NCBI GenBank assembly: GCA_036874045.1 | Contig: CM072340.1 | Span: forward strand, 9,935,001-9,999,000 | DNA: 64,000 bases | DNA from: Cymodocea nodosa | Taxonomy: Eukaryota; Streptophyta; Magnoliopsida; Alismatales; Cymodoceaceae | Reading direction: 5' to 3' | Shown here: one piece after another, positions 22,960 through 35,200 of the stretch | Numbering within the stretch: position 1 is the first letter of the stretch | Layout of the letters: every line of letters begins with the position of its first letter | Notes under the pieces: generated by a model | The model's input: only the letters and a program-made list of their open reading frames with translations | The model's database searches: none | What the model was told of the DNA's origin: nothing | Translations under genes and position numbers: made by a program

Positions 22960-24090
22960 CATGGATTATTGCATAATACCTTTGATTTGTTGCTTTATAA
23001 CATAGATTATTACATGACATCAATGATTATTGAATAGTGATTTTGATTATTGCTTATTAATATTAGAATTTTGCATTTTAGGATCGATTATGCATCATAG
23101 TGTTGAACGTGGCATTTATTGTTGTCAATGCCAACTATGACTTGATTATTATGAATAATAGTGAATTTTGCACTTTTAGCATGTATAGTGTTAATAATGC
23201 ACTAGTTATGGGTGAGCCAAGCATTATTTAGTCATGCCATATATTTTTCATATTTATGAAAGATTTGGTGCATATATATATAAATGACTAAATTGTTAGA
23301 AAGGCCTTTGCATGTGATTAACTAAAATGCAATGAATGCATTGATAGAGGTTGTGCATTGACATGTGACTACAATCTTTTCATAGTTAGATAATTATAAT
23401 ATAACTAGGAAATCCAACTATAAAGGTAAATATTTAGTATTATACGTATAATTATGATGTTTAGTGTCATAAGGCATAAGTGTAACATTAGAAATTATAT
23501 GTTAAGTTACTCTTTAGATGATTAGTCGACTAGATAATCTTCGAGAATAGATTAGTTGACTCTTATATTTATGCTACTAAGAGTAAATACAGTTGTAGTC
23601 AAAAGATGTAATTATCTTTGTAAATTTAATTCTTCATGCATAGCATGCTATTCATAAATATTAGCACTATTTTTGCACATATGTAGTAAATGACTAATTA
23701 CACCCTTTTTAGCTTTGCAGTTCTTACATGCAATCCATTCAGATGAATAGTTTGGAAATTTGTTCATTTGTGGCTTATTAAATCATTTTGTGTGTTTCTT
23801 TAGATTCCAAAGTTTGGTTAGGTAATTGAGTAAAGGAAGGCCGACAATGTTTTAGGTGTTTGAGGTGGAGCTTAGAGTTTATAGTTTTATATTTTTATTG
23901 TAACTTGTATATAGCAATTTTATTATTTTGTGAAAGTATAGTTATAAATTTTGTGATAGAATTATATAAATTTCTTTAGTAGATATCTTAGCATCGCAAT
24001 ATTAAGAAGAAGATTTTTTACGTACTTCTTTTCAATGTGAATTTCTTTATTAGTAATTGTCAAGTTTCATGTATATAGAAAAGAAATAAC
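22960..24090 (-). repeat. Right arm of the foldback
   Basis: This is the inverted partner of 21737-22905. A transcript crossing both arms would form a long, imperfect double strand. Confidence 0.75.
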
Positions 24091-25200
24091 GCCATGATTG
24101 AAAAAAGAAGTTTGAAATTAAATAGAAGCAAGCATCCGAGCAGCCTTGAAGAATATGCGCGTCAGCGATAAAACAGAGGCTTTGGATTGACCCTTGTGGC
24201 GGTGGCTCGAAATGACTTCTTATAATTATTTAAACTTAAATTTGAACTAATTAAGCAAATATTAATATCATCGTTATCAAAAAAAAATATATTTAATATA
24301 TGAGACACGTCCTTTAATTTTGGATGACCTCCCTAGATACACTAATTATTAAGTTTTATTTATTCTTTCACATTTAAAAAAGATGGACAGCATCATCATT
24401 GGTATAATATCAATGATGGCATATGTTTTCTCATGTTATAACTCGATCGGTTGATGAAAAACAACAATATTAGTAATTTTTTTAAATTAAAATAGTTTAA
24501 TTGATCGTTGAGTACGTACTCCGTCATAAAATAACACCGTGTGCATAGTTGTTCCATACGGATGGTCTTATTATATATGTTGGACCATTGATTGCGCTGT
24601 GTCGCTTGCAGACCGAACAAGGAAACATGCATGGAGAAGCTTCTTTTCATCAGGAGGAAGTATTATCATTCGAGTGAAGGTGGTATGTGGTTGGGTTGGG
24701 TATATATAATATTACACCACGAGACTAAAAGATCACCAACCGCTGGAACTTAAAATTAATTTTAAAGAAAAAATTTAATGTTATGTACATATATGTTTGT
24801 TTGTTAATTAATTTCATATTAATTACAATATATCTACAGTATGCATTGCATGCCTTTTGAGAAATATATAGTGAACATTATCGATCCTAATTTTGAAGCA
24901 TTATCTATATCTTTGAAAGATCATGTAGTATGAGTGAGATTGTAGATATATATATATATATAATTCCATATACATATAATCTTAAGTCGACCCAACCAAT
25001 ATGATCCTAAAATTTCAACCTAAAAATATAGATATTTTTATAATATGTTAAAATATCGACATCTAATTTAAAATTACTTGACTTTAAATAAATAAATAAA
25101 TAAATTTAATGTTATGTATATTAATTATTCAAATCTCTTTTTAAAAAAATTTAAAATAAAAAGATCGTAGCCTCCTTTCTTTGCTTGGGAATTAATCAAG
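24091..25200. other. AT-rich intergenic DNA with short microsatellites
   Basis: No coding signal. Simple repeats include a TA run near 24945-24962 and AAAT repeats near 25087-25108. Confidence 0.5.
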
Positions 25201-25786
25201 AGTTCCTTTCGCTCGGTTGGACTGCGACTTCACCACTTAAAATATTGTTCCGGCTGAAGCAAGCAAGCATGTGAATGGCAAATCACAGCTGCCTCACTCA
25301 ATTTGGCGGTGTGCACCACCAGAAGAAGGAAGAAAAAACAAAAAGACCAGTTTGGTTGGCCCAAGCTGGCCAGCGTTGTCCTCTCCTCACCTTCATGATC
25401 ATTTTCTTCCTTTTCTTCTTCAAACCCACGATAATTTGACAAGTCCAGATTACCTAAAAATGAGTGCCTTCCACGTACGTACGTAGTAGAGTCAAAAGAA
25501 AAGGAACACCGGTCTCGGTAAGAAATCAAATCAAACGTTTTCTTCAGAAACCGTGTTGTTGCCGCGCGCACAAGCGGACGTGAGCTTCAAGGGTTTTTCC
25601 TCCCTCAACGAACGAAGGGAAAGGGGTGTATATATTTATATAAAAGAAGAAAGCTAATCTTTTCTTTAAAGTTGAAAAGCTTTCTTGCAAAACAAAGTTT
25701 TTCGATCGGTTGAATAATGGGTCATTCATCACCAAGATCGATCTAATTGAAAAAGGCAGTCCTTTCCTCTCCTCTCCCCGCTGATA

Positions 25787-25789
<3 letters not shown>
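25200..25789. other. GC-richer island, possible gene flank, no gene called
   Basis: Composition is closer to host genes than to the surrounding repeats. Frames occur on both strands (for example about 25230-25571 minus and 25271-25486 plus), but they overlap and show no family I recognise. On the minus strand a TATA-like ttatataaatatata lies near 25628-25642, followed in that direction by the GC-rich sequence, so a minus-strand promoter and 5' leader is possible. An ACGTACGTACG run is at about 25473-25485. Confidence 0.3.

Positions 25790-25817
<28 letters not shown>
25790..25817. repeat. (AT)14 microsatellite
   Basis: An uninterrupted alternating AT tract of about 28 bases. Confidence 0.95.
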
Positions 25818-25821
<4 letters not shown>

Positions 25822-25949
25822 CTTACGGAGATTAATTACGTGTTGGACAATGGAGAGAAGCAGGAATGGCAAACAAGCCTAACCTCTAAATTAATTAATT
25901 AAAACAACAGAGCAAAGCAATCTAGGAATCAGAAAATGAGTTACCAACT

Positions 25950-26362
25950 ATTTATAATAAAAAAGTATATAATATTAATGATTAAATAATAGTTAATTAT
26001 ATAATATTTAAATTATCATATAAAAATTAAGTCGTTATATTATAATTACACTATTATATACTTTAACGAAATAATCTACATAATTTCAAGGAATCAGTAT
26101 TAATTAAGTTTATTTTTTTGCACTGTTAGTGAGTTACTGACTTTATAATTCTTAAGTATCTGAATTGTCTATTATTTCGGAGAGTTACATTTTATGTAAT
26201 GGACAGTTATGTTATAAAGGATTAAAGAATACTTTATTATTTCTTAGAGTACACGTGTTGTAACCTTAATATGTGACTTAAGTAGATTTTCGATAAGTTA
26301 GATGCTAACTATCTAAAATGCGTCTAAGCATCGGATAGTTAGGTTTGCAAGTATCCGAAATA
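25950..26362 (+). repeat. Gypsy LTR fragment (copy B), heavily eroded
   Basis: It is collinear with the first 410 bases of the G2 LTR (47173-47580): aaaaagt...ataatattaatg, then the cacgtgttg block and the gcatcggatagttagg block. Differences from G2 at its start are mainly G to A, the pattern expected from decay of methylated cytosines. Confidence 0.75.
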
Positions 26363-26847
26363 CTTATACAATTCAATTCTCCTTAGAAATTGTAGATACA
26401 ATTATATAATGATATCATATTTCATCTAATCAATTTCACAACTACAAATAGAGAAAACTAATTTGCAGAATTTAGAACATTTCTCCCTATTTGAGATTTT
26501 TCTTCTTCTTCTTTTGCAATTCTTTAGTGACAAATATCTAACTTTCTTTGCTTCACCGAATTTGCTTTCTTCTTCTTCTTCAAATCTTCAATGACATATA
26601 TCTGACTTTCTCTGGTTCACTGAATTTACTTTTATTTGAGAACTTTTCCCTAGAGAGGTATTTTGATCCTTGAAAATATATGCCTTTAGTGTGCAGGGAT
26701 AATTGATCAACGAGAATTCTATGCCTTTTATATTGTATCTTCATTTCATGCATATCCTCCACGTTTAATCACTATCAGTTTTCCACTCTTCATGTCTTCT
26801 CTTTTTCTTTCATCAAAATACACACATTCTGACCCACGTTTTCATTT
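26363..26847 (-). repeat. SIRE LTR fragment (R-U5 part)
   Basis: This is the reverse complement of SIRE-1 LTR sequence about 1440-2000, including the ccttttatattgtatcttca block (reverse TATA region, near 26726-26747). It joins Gypsy LTR sequence on the left and the Gypsy envelope-like spacer on the right without LTR ends. Confidence 0.75.
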
Positions 26848-28246
26848 AACTTAATCCACAAACTAACCTTGTTGAGTTATAGTTAACTCAACAGACTAGC
26901 TTCAGTTACTATTTCTAACTCCACGGACTAACTTTGCTGAGTTACAGTTAACTCAACGGAGTGACCTTATATTTTATTATTGACTTTGTGGAGTTAAGGT
27001 TAACTCAACGGACTTACTCTATTGAGTTAACACTTAGCAAATTTTCTAAAACTTACTCCTTGTATTAACTTTTATATTTTTTTCTTTGCTACATTTTGTC
27101 AACTTAAATAAAGTTAAATACATGTCATTAATGCAGTGTTCTAATTAAAACTCATTTAAATCTGAACATTATATGCATATTTAACTTGTAGTTCATTTCC
27201 TGTTATGCAGAATTTACATTTTACTTTGCAGCATGCAGATATTTTCAGGCACTAACCAATTATCGTGCATTTAATCGTGTCATTCATAAAATTTATAAAT
27301 CTTTTAAACAATCTTGCATATTGTTCAAACAGTTATATAATATTCAATACAGTTCATCAATTCTATCATTCATTCTCAAACACAAATGCAAAAACATCTG
27401 AAATTCAAACATTCATTAATATGAATAGTTTTACATTACATTTAGTCAGATATTTCCCAATACAAATATAAGTAGACGAACAATACAATTTAATCTTTCT
27501 TCCTAATTTCATCTACTTCCTTTTGGAGTTTTTCTAATTGTTGCTCTAATTGATTTATCCTCTCTACAGCTCCAATAATGTCTCTAGAAGGTATACATAC
27601 TTCAACAACTATAGCATTATAGTTTCTGTATTCCTTCAATGAAATAGCTCTTGATTTTATCATTTTAGATGTCCATCTCATGAAGTCAATACAGTCCCCC
27701 ATCAGTATAGGTATCAAATCTCCATAAAATAATTTCTTCTTTGTAGATTTTATCTTGGACAGAAAGACTTGACACCAATTAACTTGGATTCTATTCACAA
27801 TTGCATATGTAGCCCATTTGACAAACTGACTTAATTCAATATCATGGCCTTGTCATTGGTAGACATTTTTAATCAAAATGTTAGCTATCATGTGTGCTTT
27901 CCCATTTAAGTGCTTTAGTTTGTTTAATAATGGCACACTAGGATTGATAGTTAAACTGTCCTTGATTTCCTGTTCTGTCCACTCAATGGCAGTTGTGCTT
28001 TCCATAATTTCTTTTCCTTCATTTCTCAATCTAAAATGTTGTAGAGAAGCTTCGGTGTTATCTGTACATCAACTTGCTCCACGTTGGAAATTAATCCACC
28101 TTCTTCTACTCTCAAATTGGCATAGAAGTAGGGCACTAGATTCTCATACATTGCATGCCCTCTCTACTGAGAAATAAATTGTAGTAAACCCTAGAACTCA
28201 AATAAATCCTTAATTTCTTGCATACCGTCCTAGTTTACTTGTCTAC
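26848..28246 (-). mobile_element. Gypsy fragment G3: envelope-like ORF and downstream spacer
   Basis: It is collinear, reversed, with G2 at about 54750-56145. The coding part (27488-28246) has NRIQVNWCQVFLSKIK, KLFYGDLIPILMGDCIDF and the coiled-coil-like end ERINQLEQQLEKLQKEVDEI. The spacer (26848-27487) carries a dense cluster of dyads of the GTTGAGTTA...TAACTCAAC type (26865-27030). SIRE-2 abuts at 28247, so this was probably its insertion site. Partial and broken. Confidence 0.8.
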
Positions 28247-29885
28247 TATAGGATCGTACGGCTACACAAGAGGGGGGTGAATTGTGTTTTTCAACATTTT
28301 TGAATATAGTTGAAACTTTAAAACTCAAAAACAAGTTAAGACATTGTTTTCATAAAATCATTTTTATTCAAGATTTCAATTACAATATACAATTCAATTC
28401 TCCTTAGAAATTGTAGATGCAATTATATATCGATACCATGTTTCATCTATACAATTTTATAACTACAAACAGAGAAAACTAATTTGCGAAATTTAAAACA
28501 TTTCTTCCTATTTGAGATTTTTCTTTTTCTTCTCTTTGTTTTTCAGCAATTCTTCAGTGACAAAAATTTTGTCCTCTACTTCACCGAATTTGCTTTCTTC
28601 TGATACTTTAAATCTTCAGTAACATAAATCTGACCTTTTCTGCTTCACTGAATTTTCTTCCATCTGATACTTTAAATCTTCAGTGACATATATCTTACCT
28701 TTTTCTGCTTCACTAAATTTTCTTCCACTTGAGAGCTTTTCCCCAAAGAGGTGTTTTTGATCCTTAAAAAGATTTTTCTTTTAGTTTGTAGGGATAACTG
28801 ATCAATGAGAATTCTATGCCTTTTATACTATATCTTCATTTCATGCATATCCTCCATGTTTAATCACTACCAGTTTTCCACTTCTTCACGTCTTTTCTTT
28901 TTCCTTCATCGAAATACACACGTTCTAACCCACGTTTACATTTCGAATTTTCTTTAATCATTAATCCTGGATCTCTGAAAAATTTCCTACAAAATAAACT
29001 TTCTCTTCCAAACTTTTTCATCAAGTATAATAAGAAGTTGTTACTTTAATGTTAACTAAATGAGTAACACAAATAAATATAAAACTTAACGTTTCTAACT
29101 TAACGAATTCCTCATGTGCTAACTCACGTGACAAGTATTGTAGCTAACTCAACGAACTATCTCTGTGGTGTTATGCTAACTCAACGAACCATCTCCATTG
29201 TGTTACAGATAACTCAACGAACCATCTCCGTTGTGTTACAGAAAACTCAACGAACCAATAATAAACAAATGTTTTTATAATAAGAATTTTACCACGTGCA
29301 AAAATAATAACTTAAGTTTATAACGCTAACCTAATGCGTTGCCTTAGTGTTCAATATAGCAACTCAACGTGTTTAGTTATGTTAACTTAACGAGTTAAAC
29401 ATGTGCACCTCACATGATACAATATAACATTCGTAACTTATAATTTCACCACGTATACAACACTAACTTAACGAGTTCGTCTCTTCTTTTACTCACTAAC
29501 TCAACGAGTTCTCACGTGACCTATTTTAACCTTTAAGCCTTTAACTTAACGAGTTCTCACATGACCTCTATATGAACAAAACTCTAACTTAACGAGTTGT
29601 TTAAACGTGCACTGTTCATGATACAAAAGATATAACTTTAAAACATATCATACTTTTCAATAAAAACACACGTTAACTTAACATTTAGTTAAATGAGAAA
29701 TTAATGCAATGAAATGACTAGTTATTAACTTAGTATAATTTTCAGATCTAATACAGACAAGTATTTATATTAGTAAGCTTTTTCTGTATTAATTGATGAT
29801 TTTAATTTCTTTTCACAAGCAATAGTAATTGAGCAAATATGATTATTTTCATTCAGCACACATCATCAAAACAAAATACTCAACA
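28247..29885 (-). repeat. 3' LTR of SIRE-2
   Basis: The left edge reads tataggatcgtacggctaca and the right edge ends CTCAACA, the reverse of TGTTGAG. The TATA box on the minus strand is at 28820-28827. The repeat array of AACTTAACGAG (reverse of CTCGTTAAGTT) with CACGTG hexamers runs about 29090-29610. Confidence 0.9.
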
Positions 29886-29904
29886 ATCTCTCCCTTTTTG
29901 ATGA
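29886..29904 (-). other. SIRE-2 polypurine tract
   Basis: The minus strand reads caaaaagggagagat next to the LTR. A second tract (aaaaagggggagaaa) lies at about 30220-30236, mirroring the two tracts of SIRE-1. Confidence 0.75.
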
Positions 29905-30412
29905 TGACAAAATCATATTAAATCAATTATGAAGTATATTTAACTCAACAAAACACCTTTATTGGGTTAACTTTTAATTCAACAAACAAGTTTGTTGACT
30001 TAAGTTCACTTAAGCTTATTTCTATTGTTTAAATTTCACCTCTCAGAAATAAAACTTTCAGATGTCAATAATTACATAAGTATCATTTCTATTCCTTTCA
30101 TTATATAATTTAATAACCATATAATTTTCTTTCAGATTACATTATCATCTGTCAGATTACAATAACCATATAAATATCATCTCCCTTTATAATATATGCA
30201 ACTAATATCATAATCATCTTTTTCTCCCCCTTTTTGTCATTAATCAAAAAGATAATTACACAGAATATATATATTAAGAGATATATTTACAACAATGCTT
30301 TCTGTAAACAATAATAAGAATTGTAAACATTTACAGACAAATATATTGTTCAATGAATCAAACAATGAATACAAACATTACATTTTGTATTCAGATACAA
30401 GTAAACAGATAG

Positions 30413-32677
30413 TTATCTATTCCTCCTAAGTATATCACTTATAGCATTACATATTTTATCTCCTAGATGCCTAATATCATTTCTAATGTCGTTGAGCACA
30501 TCATCTAGGTCAAGAGGTAGCTAGGGTTGCTGTTCTGCTTGAACTGAATAACTTGGTTGTTGTTGTTGTATATGGTTTGTATAATCAGGTTGTTGTTGTT
30601 GTCATTGAGGTTGATGCATGGCCTAGAATTTTTGCAAATCGTTTACACTAAAAGCTCTCATGCCTTTAGTTTCAGAGGGCTAGTTAGATAAATTCAATTG
30701 CCTTGTAAGGAGTCTACATACAGTATCATCATAAAATAACTTTGAACTCATATGCTGTAGTTGAGAAGTAAAAACATTGAACCAATTGATTTGGATTCTA
30801 TTCAGTAGACCATAAGTTGCATATAAACAACTTCTACTAATTTCTATATTGTGTCCAACTCTTTGAAATAAATTGACATGCAATATATTTGCAATAAACC
30901 TTGCCTCTGCATTCAGATTTTTCATTAATCTTTCAATATATAAATCTGGAATTTTTCATAAAGACTGAATGTTCCATTCCAGTTGTCTAATCAAGTCAAA
31001 TCTATTTGTAACAACAACACCTTCATTCTTTAGTCCCAAAAACTTCAAAAATTAATTCAGGAGACAATATTAACTTCTATTTATTTATTTGAGTTTTCAG
31101 TATATTTTCATTCTTGACCAAATTCCTATAAAAAGCTGTAATAAGCTCTTTGTGTTGCTTCCATTTCGTTCCAACTGGCAAGAATTGAATGAGGCCTTGA
31201 TACTCAAATAGATCTTTTATTTCCATCAAATTTTTGAATTTTATTGGACGAGCATGTAGAATCAGACATGTAATCAGATTATTGTATTTCTGCACTACTT
31301 CCTCAGATCTAAAATGAATTGAATTACCTTGAATTTGTAATATTATACACAAAGAAGGTGATACCTGAAGTTGTGATTTAGAGTTTAATTCATCTTCAGG
31401 AACTTCTTCTTCAAAATGAATGTCATGTTGTTCCTCTGTGAAAATATTTTCTTGAAGCTGCATATGTACACTTGATTCTTTAGCTTCAACAATGTAAGGA
31501 ACATCTTCATTATGTTTAACATTCATCTGTTCAATCTCTATAGAATGATTAGAGTTCAATTTTTCCATAAATTCTACAGCTGGTGTATCTGTCTATAATT
31601 ATTCATTTTGTTCAACAGATATTTCCATTAATACATGTTGTGAATTCTCAAACTCTACTTCTATAGATTCTGAAGAAGGCTGGTTGACGTTTAGCTCTTC
31701 TAGAGTCTTAACTTTTTCAATATCTGCTACTCTAGACAATTCAACCTTTGAACTAGTTATTGCCTCAACATTGTCAATTATATCTACAATAACTTGTTCA
31801 ATGTCAAGTGCCTGATGCTCTGATTTTTCAATTTCTGCATCATCAGGACTTGAACTAATAGAAAAACTTGAGCTCATATTTGACTTGCATTTCATCTCAA
31901 GTTTTCTAGTAACGGAAAATAAAGTCTCATTATCTTCATTAGTTTCAGTATGCTCGGAACTGATGAGTTTATCAGATGCACTATAAGGTACAATGTTTAG
32001 ACATACATTGTCCTTTGGAAATAAATGCTCATCCGATTATCCTTTTTCAGCTGACTTTGTTTCCTTAGTCATAATTTTTTTGATTTTCCTTCTTCTATAA
32101 AATTTCTGTTTCTCCTCTCCAAGTATTGTTGTTTTCTTTTCAAATTGCTCCATAAAAGTTTTCTACTTTAATTCTTCAAAAGTATTTTTTATTGCTATAG
32201 CCTTTCGAAGACTATCAACTTTTCTGTTATCTACAACAATATTTGATTCCACTTGTTTTGAATACAAAGGAGTAGGTATAGTAAATTCATGTTTTTCCTC
32301 AAATGCATGTAGTCTTGTACCACTCAGAGGAGTTTGAGGAATTCTATTTGATGAACCTACACCTTTTTCCATATATTTTGCATACTGTTCTAAAAATGCA
32401 ATTTCAGCACATTTCATTCTATATTCTCTATCATATTTACTTTGAATACCCATGTATGTAATATTTTCATCAGTATTTTGAAGCTCTTGTCTAACTTCAT
32501 CTAGTATACCTTGAGGAAAGAAGTATTCAATGTAAATTTGTGCTAACCTTTTATCTACTCGAAGTATTTTCTTGAACCAAGTGCATGGAACTTCATTAGT
32601 ATATATTTCTTTTCCTTTTGCATCTCCTCTACTTTTGTCTTTCCTCTACCACGACCCTTGTAGAACTTGGAGACCAT
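30413..32677 (-). mobile_element. SIRE-2 envelope-like 3' ORF region
   Basis: It matches SIRE-1 7251-9518 from start (MVSKFYKG) to the tail ILRRNR. The basic N-terminus, acidic middle, FEYQGLIQFLPVGTKWKQ and NRIQINWFNVFTSQLQH...KLFYDD domain and a CAA-type Gln tract are all present. Broken; several breaks. Confidence 0.8.
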
Positions 32678-33796
32678 CGTCGCAGGTTGTAACAGCAACA
32701 AGTGGGAAAGATTTTCTTGACAAAGTTTACGAATAACCTAAGTACCCGTGTAATAAGTGTTTAAATAGGGTTTTTAGGTGAATAACTCAACATGTATAAG
32801 TCAGGTTTGGATTTTAAATGAGTATTGAATATAGTTTATTCATTCAAGGTATCCGAAATAATTAAGTATAACTTGTTGTGTTAACTAACTTAACGAGTAA
32901 AACGTTGTCTAGAGGTAGTTTTACACATTACCTTATATAACATAACGTTCAGTTAGTACACTTTACAAAAAAATAAGTTTCAGATGCTTCCTTCCGAAGA
33001 CAACACACCATCTACACCTAACATTATCTTGAGAACATTGTAAACTATTCTAACATTCTCTTCATATGAATCTAAAATAGTTTGTTTGTCTTTTTAAATT
33101 GTTTCATCAAGATCTTAAGAGGACTTAAATTCAGATTAACCAAGATTTGTATTCTGAGTTATATTAATATGTTTTGGACATTGTTAATCCTCCCTCCACA
33201 AATATACTTCTTATATATTCAATAGCATACAAAATATACTTGTATAACAATAGATGTTAAGTATAACTATACTTTTAAATTTTCTTTTCAGAAACTTCCA
33301 TTATCCTGAATTCATCAAAAATGATTTCTAGAATCAATTCCTACTATATATGAATCAAAACACAACTTTGAACTTAATATGATTAATTCAAGGAGAATAA
33401 AAGAATGTATCTCAAATAAATGTTTTCAAAAGTACTAATATTGATTCAATAAATTAGTAGTCATATTAGTAGAAACTATATTCGATTCAAAGATATCTGT
33501 AATTAATGAAACAACTTTTTCTTTTCAAAACAGTAAATATTGATAATTTTCTTTAAAAGTTAGTTTGAAAAGCTTGAATCATACAAGAGTTTTCTAATGT
33601 ACCTGTGTAATGAGCTTTCAGTCAACAATCCCAAATCTGATCAGAACCTTAGGTTGCTAGATTTAAAGAATCCTTTTTCAGGACAACAACCCTTACATAC
33701 CTATTTGCTCAAGTACAAAAGGCTTGTGATCAAACTGATCAATAAACTCTCAAAGATTTTCACTTTATAAGCACTTTTCATTTTAAGCACAGTATA
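32678..33796 (-). mobile_element. SIRE-2 spacer upstream of the envelope-like ORF
   Basis: Collinear with SIRE-1 about 6130-7250. It includes the TATA-like gtttaaatag block (about 32758-32770), dyad sequence near 32870-32900 and a polypurine-like tract near 33190-33200. At 33796 it stops abruptly against Gypsy LTR sequence. Confidence 0.75.
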
Positions 33797-35188
33797 TTCA
33801 CAATATTAACAATGATAACATTAATCATAATACAAAATAAACAATACAACACTCTAATACTAAATGTAAACACAGATAATTTATTATTTTTGGTGTTTTT
33901 GTTTTGATATGTTCTTGAGGATGAGCGAAAGGTAAAATGTAAAAATCTCTATCGACAATAAAAACTTCTATCACTACATGCGATGCGATTACACCACTGA
34001 AAACTTAATCACTTACAATCTTGCCTCCTCTACTTATAGAATCGCAAATCAAGAATTGTAAGATGATCTCCTCTTCAGCATATTGGCATTAACCCAAAAC
34101 CAAGGCTAGAAGCTTTATGATCTCCTGAGATATGAGTCGGTGCTTGGTGAAAATGGTTTCCCTTACCGTGACGTGATCACTCCTCATAGTGGTTGTCAGT
34201 CACCGTGTTTGGCTTGAAATTGACTTGACATCAAGAAAGTATCCTCACAAAACTTCGATGGTTTGTGATTTTGGTGGTGGTGTGGAGCTTCAAGGAACTT
34301 CCGATGCTTCCTACAGTTAGCACGGTTCTCCACCTCTACACACACACTTTCTCGTCTTTCTCCTCTTCTTTTATATTTCTTTTTGTAGTAACTGCTTCTA
34401 CTTAGATGATTGGTTGGATTTCCTTCATTCATATCAACGATGGTGATTTCTTCTTCATTCCATGAGTGAATTTCTACGTGATACGTGTAATCATGGTTTT
34501 CCCTCGAATGTCCTATTTCTGCAACTGCTATAGTGGCATATTAGAAAATAAATGGTCCATGGAGTTACAAATAACTCAACAGACTTACTTCATTGATTTA
34601 ACTATAAAACACGTGTAATAAAGAAATAACTAATTTAGATGTTTCGGATACTTACAAACCTTAATCATCCGAAATTTATATACATTTCGGATAGTTAGCA
34701 CCTAACCTTCCAAAAGATAACTTAAGTCAAGTTTCCTGAAGGTGACACATGTTCGCAAGCAGTTTTATGATAAAAAGCTATTTTAGATACTTAAAAATCT
34801 AACTATTTGATGCTTAGATGCATTTCGGATAGTTACCACATAATTTACTGAACATTCACTTAAGTCATGTATTATGGTTTCAACACGTGTACTCTAGGAA
34901 ATAATAAAATCTTCTTCTATCGTTAAAAACATAATTGTCCGGTACATGCAATATAACTCTCCAAAATATAGAAAATTCGGATACTTAAGAATTAAAAACC
35001 TACAACTTACCAACAGTTTAGAAATTCACTAAATTAATGTTAATTTCTTGAAATTATGTACATTCTTTCATTAAAGCATATAACAGTGTAATTATAACAT
35101 AATGGCTTAATTCTTATATGATAAGCTAAATATTATGCAATTAACCATCATTTAACCGTTAATATTATGCACTTTTTCATTCTAAACA
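33797..35188 (-). repeat. 3' LTR of G5 (partial)
   Basis: It starts (minus) TGTTTAGAATGAAAAAGTGC at 35188, directly after the polypurine tract, and is collinear with G2 47173-48602. A TATA box (minus) is at 34368-34375, matching 47981-47988. Positions 34223-34232 give the uninterrupted form of the site where SIRE-1 inserted in copy A. Confidence 0.88.
34368..34375 (-). promoter_or_regulatory. TATA box of the Gypsy LTR
   Basis: TATAAAAG on the minus strand, conserved with 47981-47988 in the G2 LTR. Confidence 0.6.
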
Positions 35189-35200
35189 CTTCCCCCATAC
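35189..35200 (-). other. G5 polypurine tract next to the 3' LTR
   Basis: The minus strand reads aagtatgggggaag directly before TGTTTAGAA. A second tract of the same design (ggtatggggggaggt) is at about 36491-36505, both preceded by gcaaaat. Confidence 0.8.

Larger units (their letters stand above)
21737..24090. repeat. Foldback: long inverted repeat of about 2.35 kb
   Basis: The left arm (21737-22905) is the diverged reverse complement of the right arm (22960-24090), with a centre of about 55 bases. Paired landmarks are attactaataaagaaattc type sequence at both ends, tgcacaacctctatcaatgc against gcattgatagaggttgtgca (about 22526 and 23335), and aactattcatct against agatgaatagtt (about 22096 and 23742). 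It encodes no protein. It is either a non-autonomous DNA transposon with giant terminal repeats or an inverted duplication. I could not fix a target duplication. Confidence 0.8.
28247..33796 (-). mobile_element. SIRE-2: partial SIRE-type Copia element
   Basis: It has the 3' LTR (28247-29885), polypurine tract, envelope-like ORF (30413-32677) and part of the spacer before it (32678-33796), all collinear with SIRE-1. The gag-pol half and the other LTR are absent from this locus. Overall similarity to SIRE-1 is roughly 85-90% by eye. Broken several times. Confidence 0.88.

Noticed and set aside
25230-25571. 113-codon minus frame with a hydrophobic Phe/Leu run (FCFFFLLLVV)
   Set aside because: No clear ATG start, no family resemblance, and a competing plus-strand frame; the hydrophobic run alone does not make a membrane protein.
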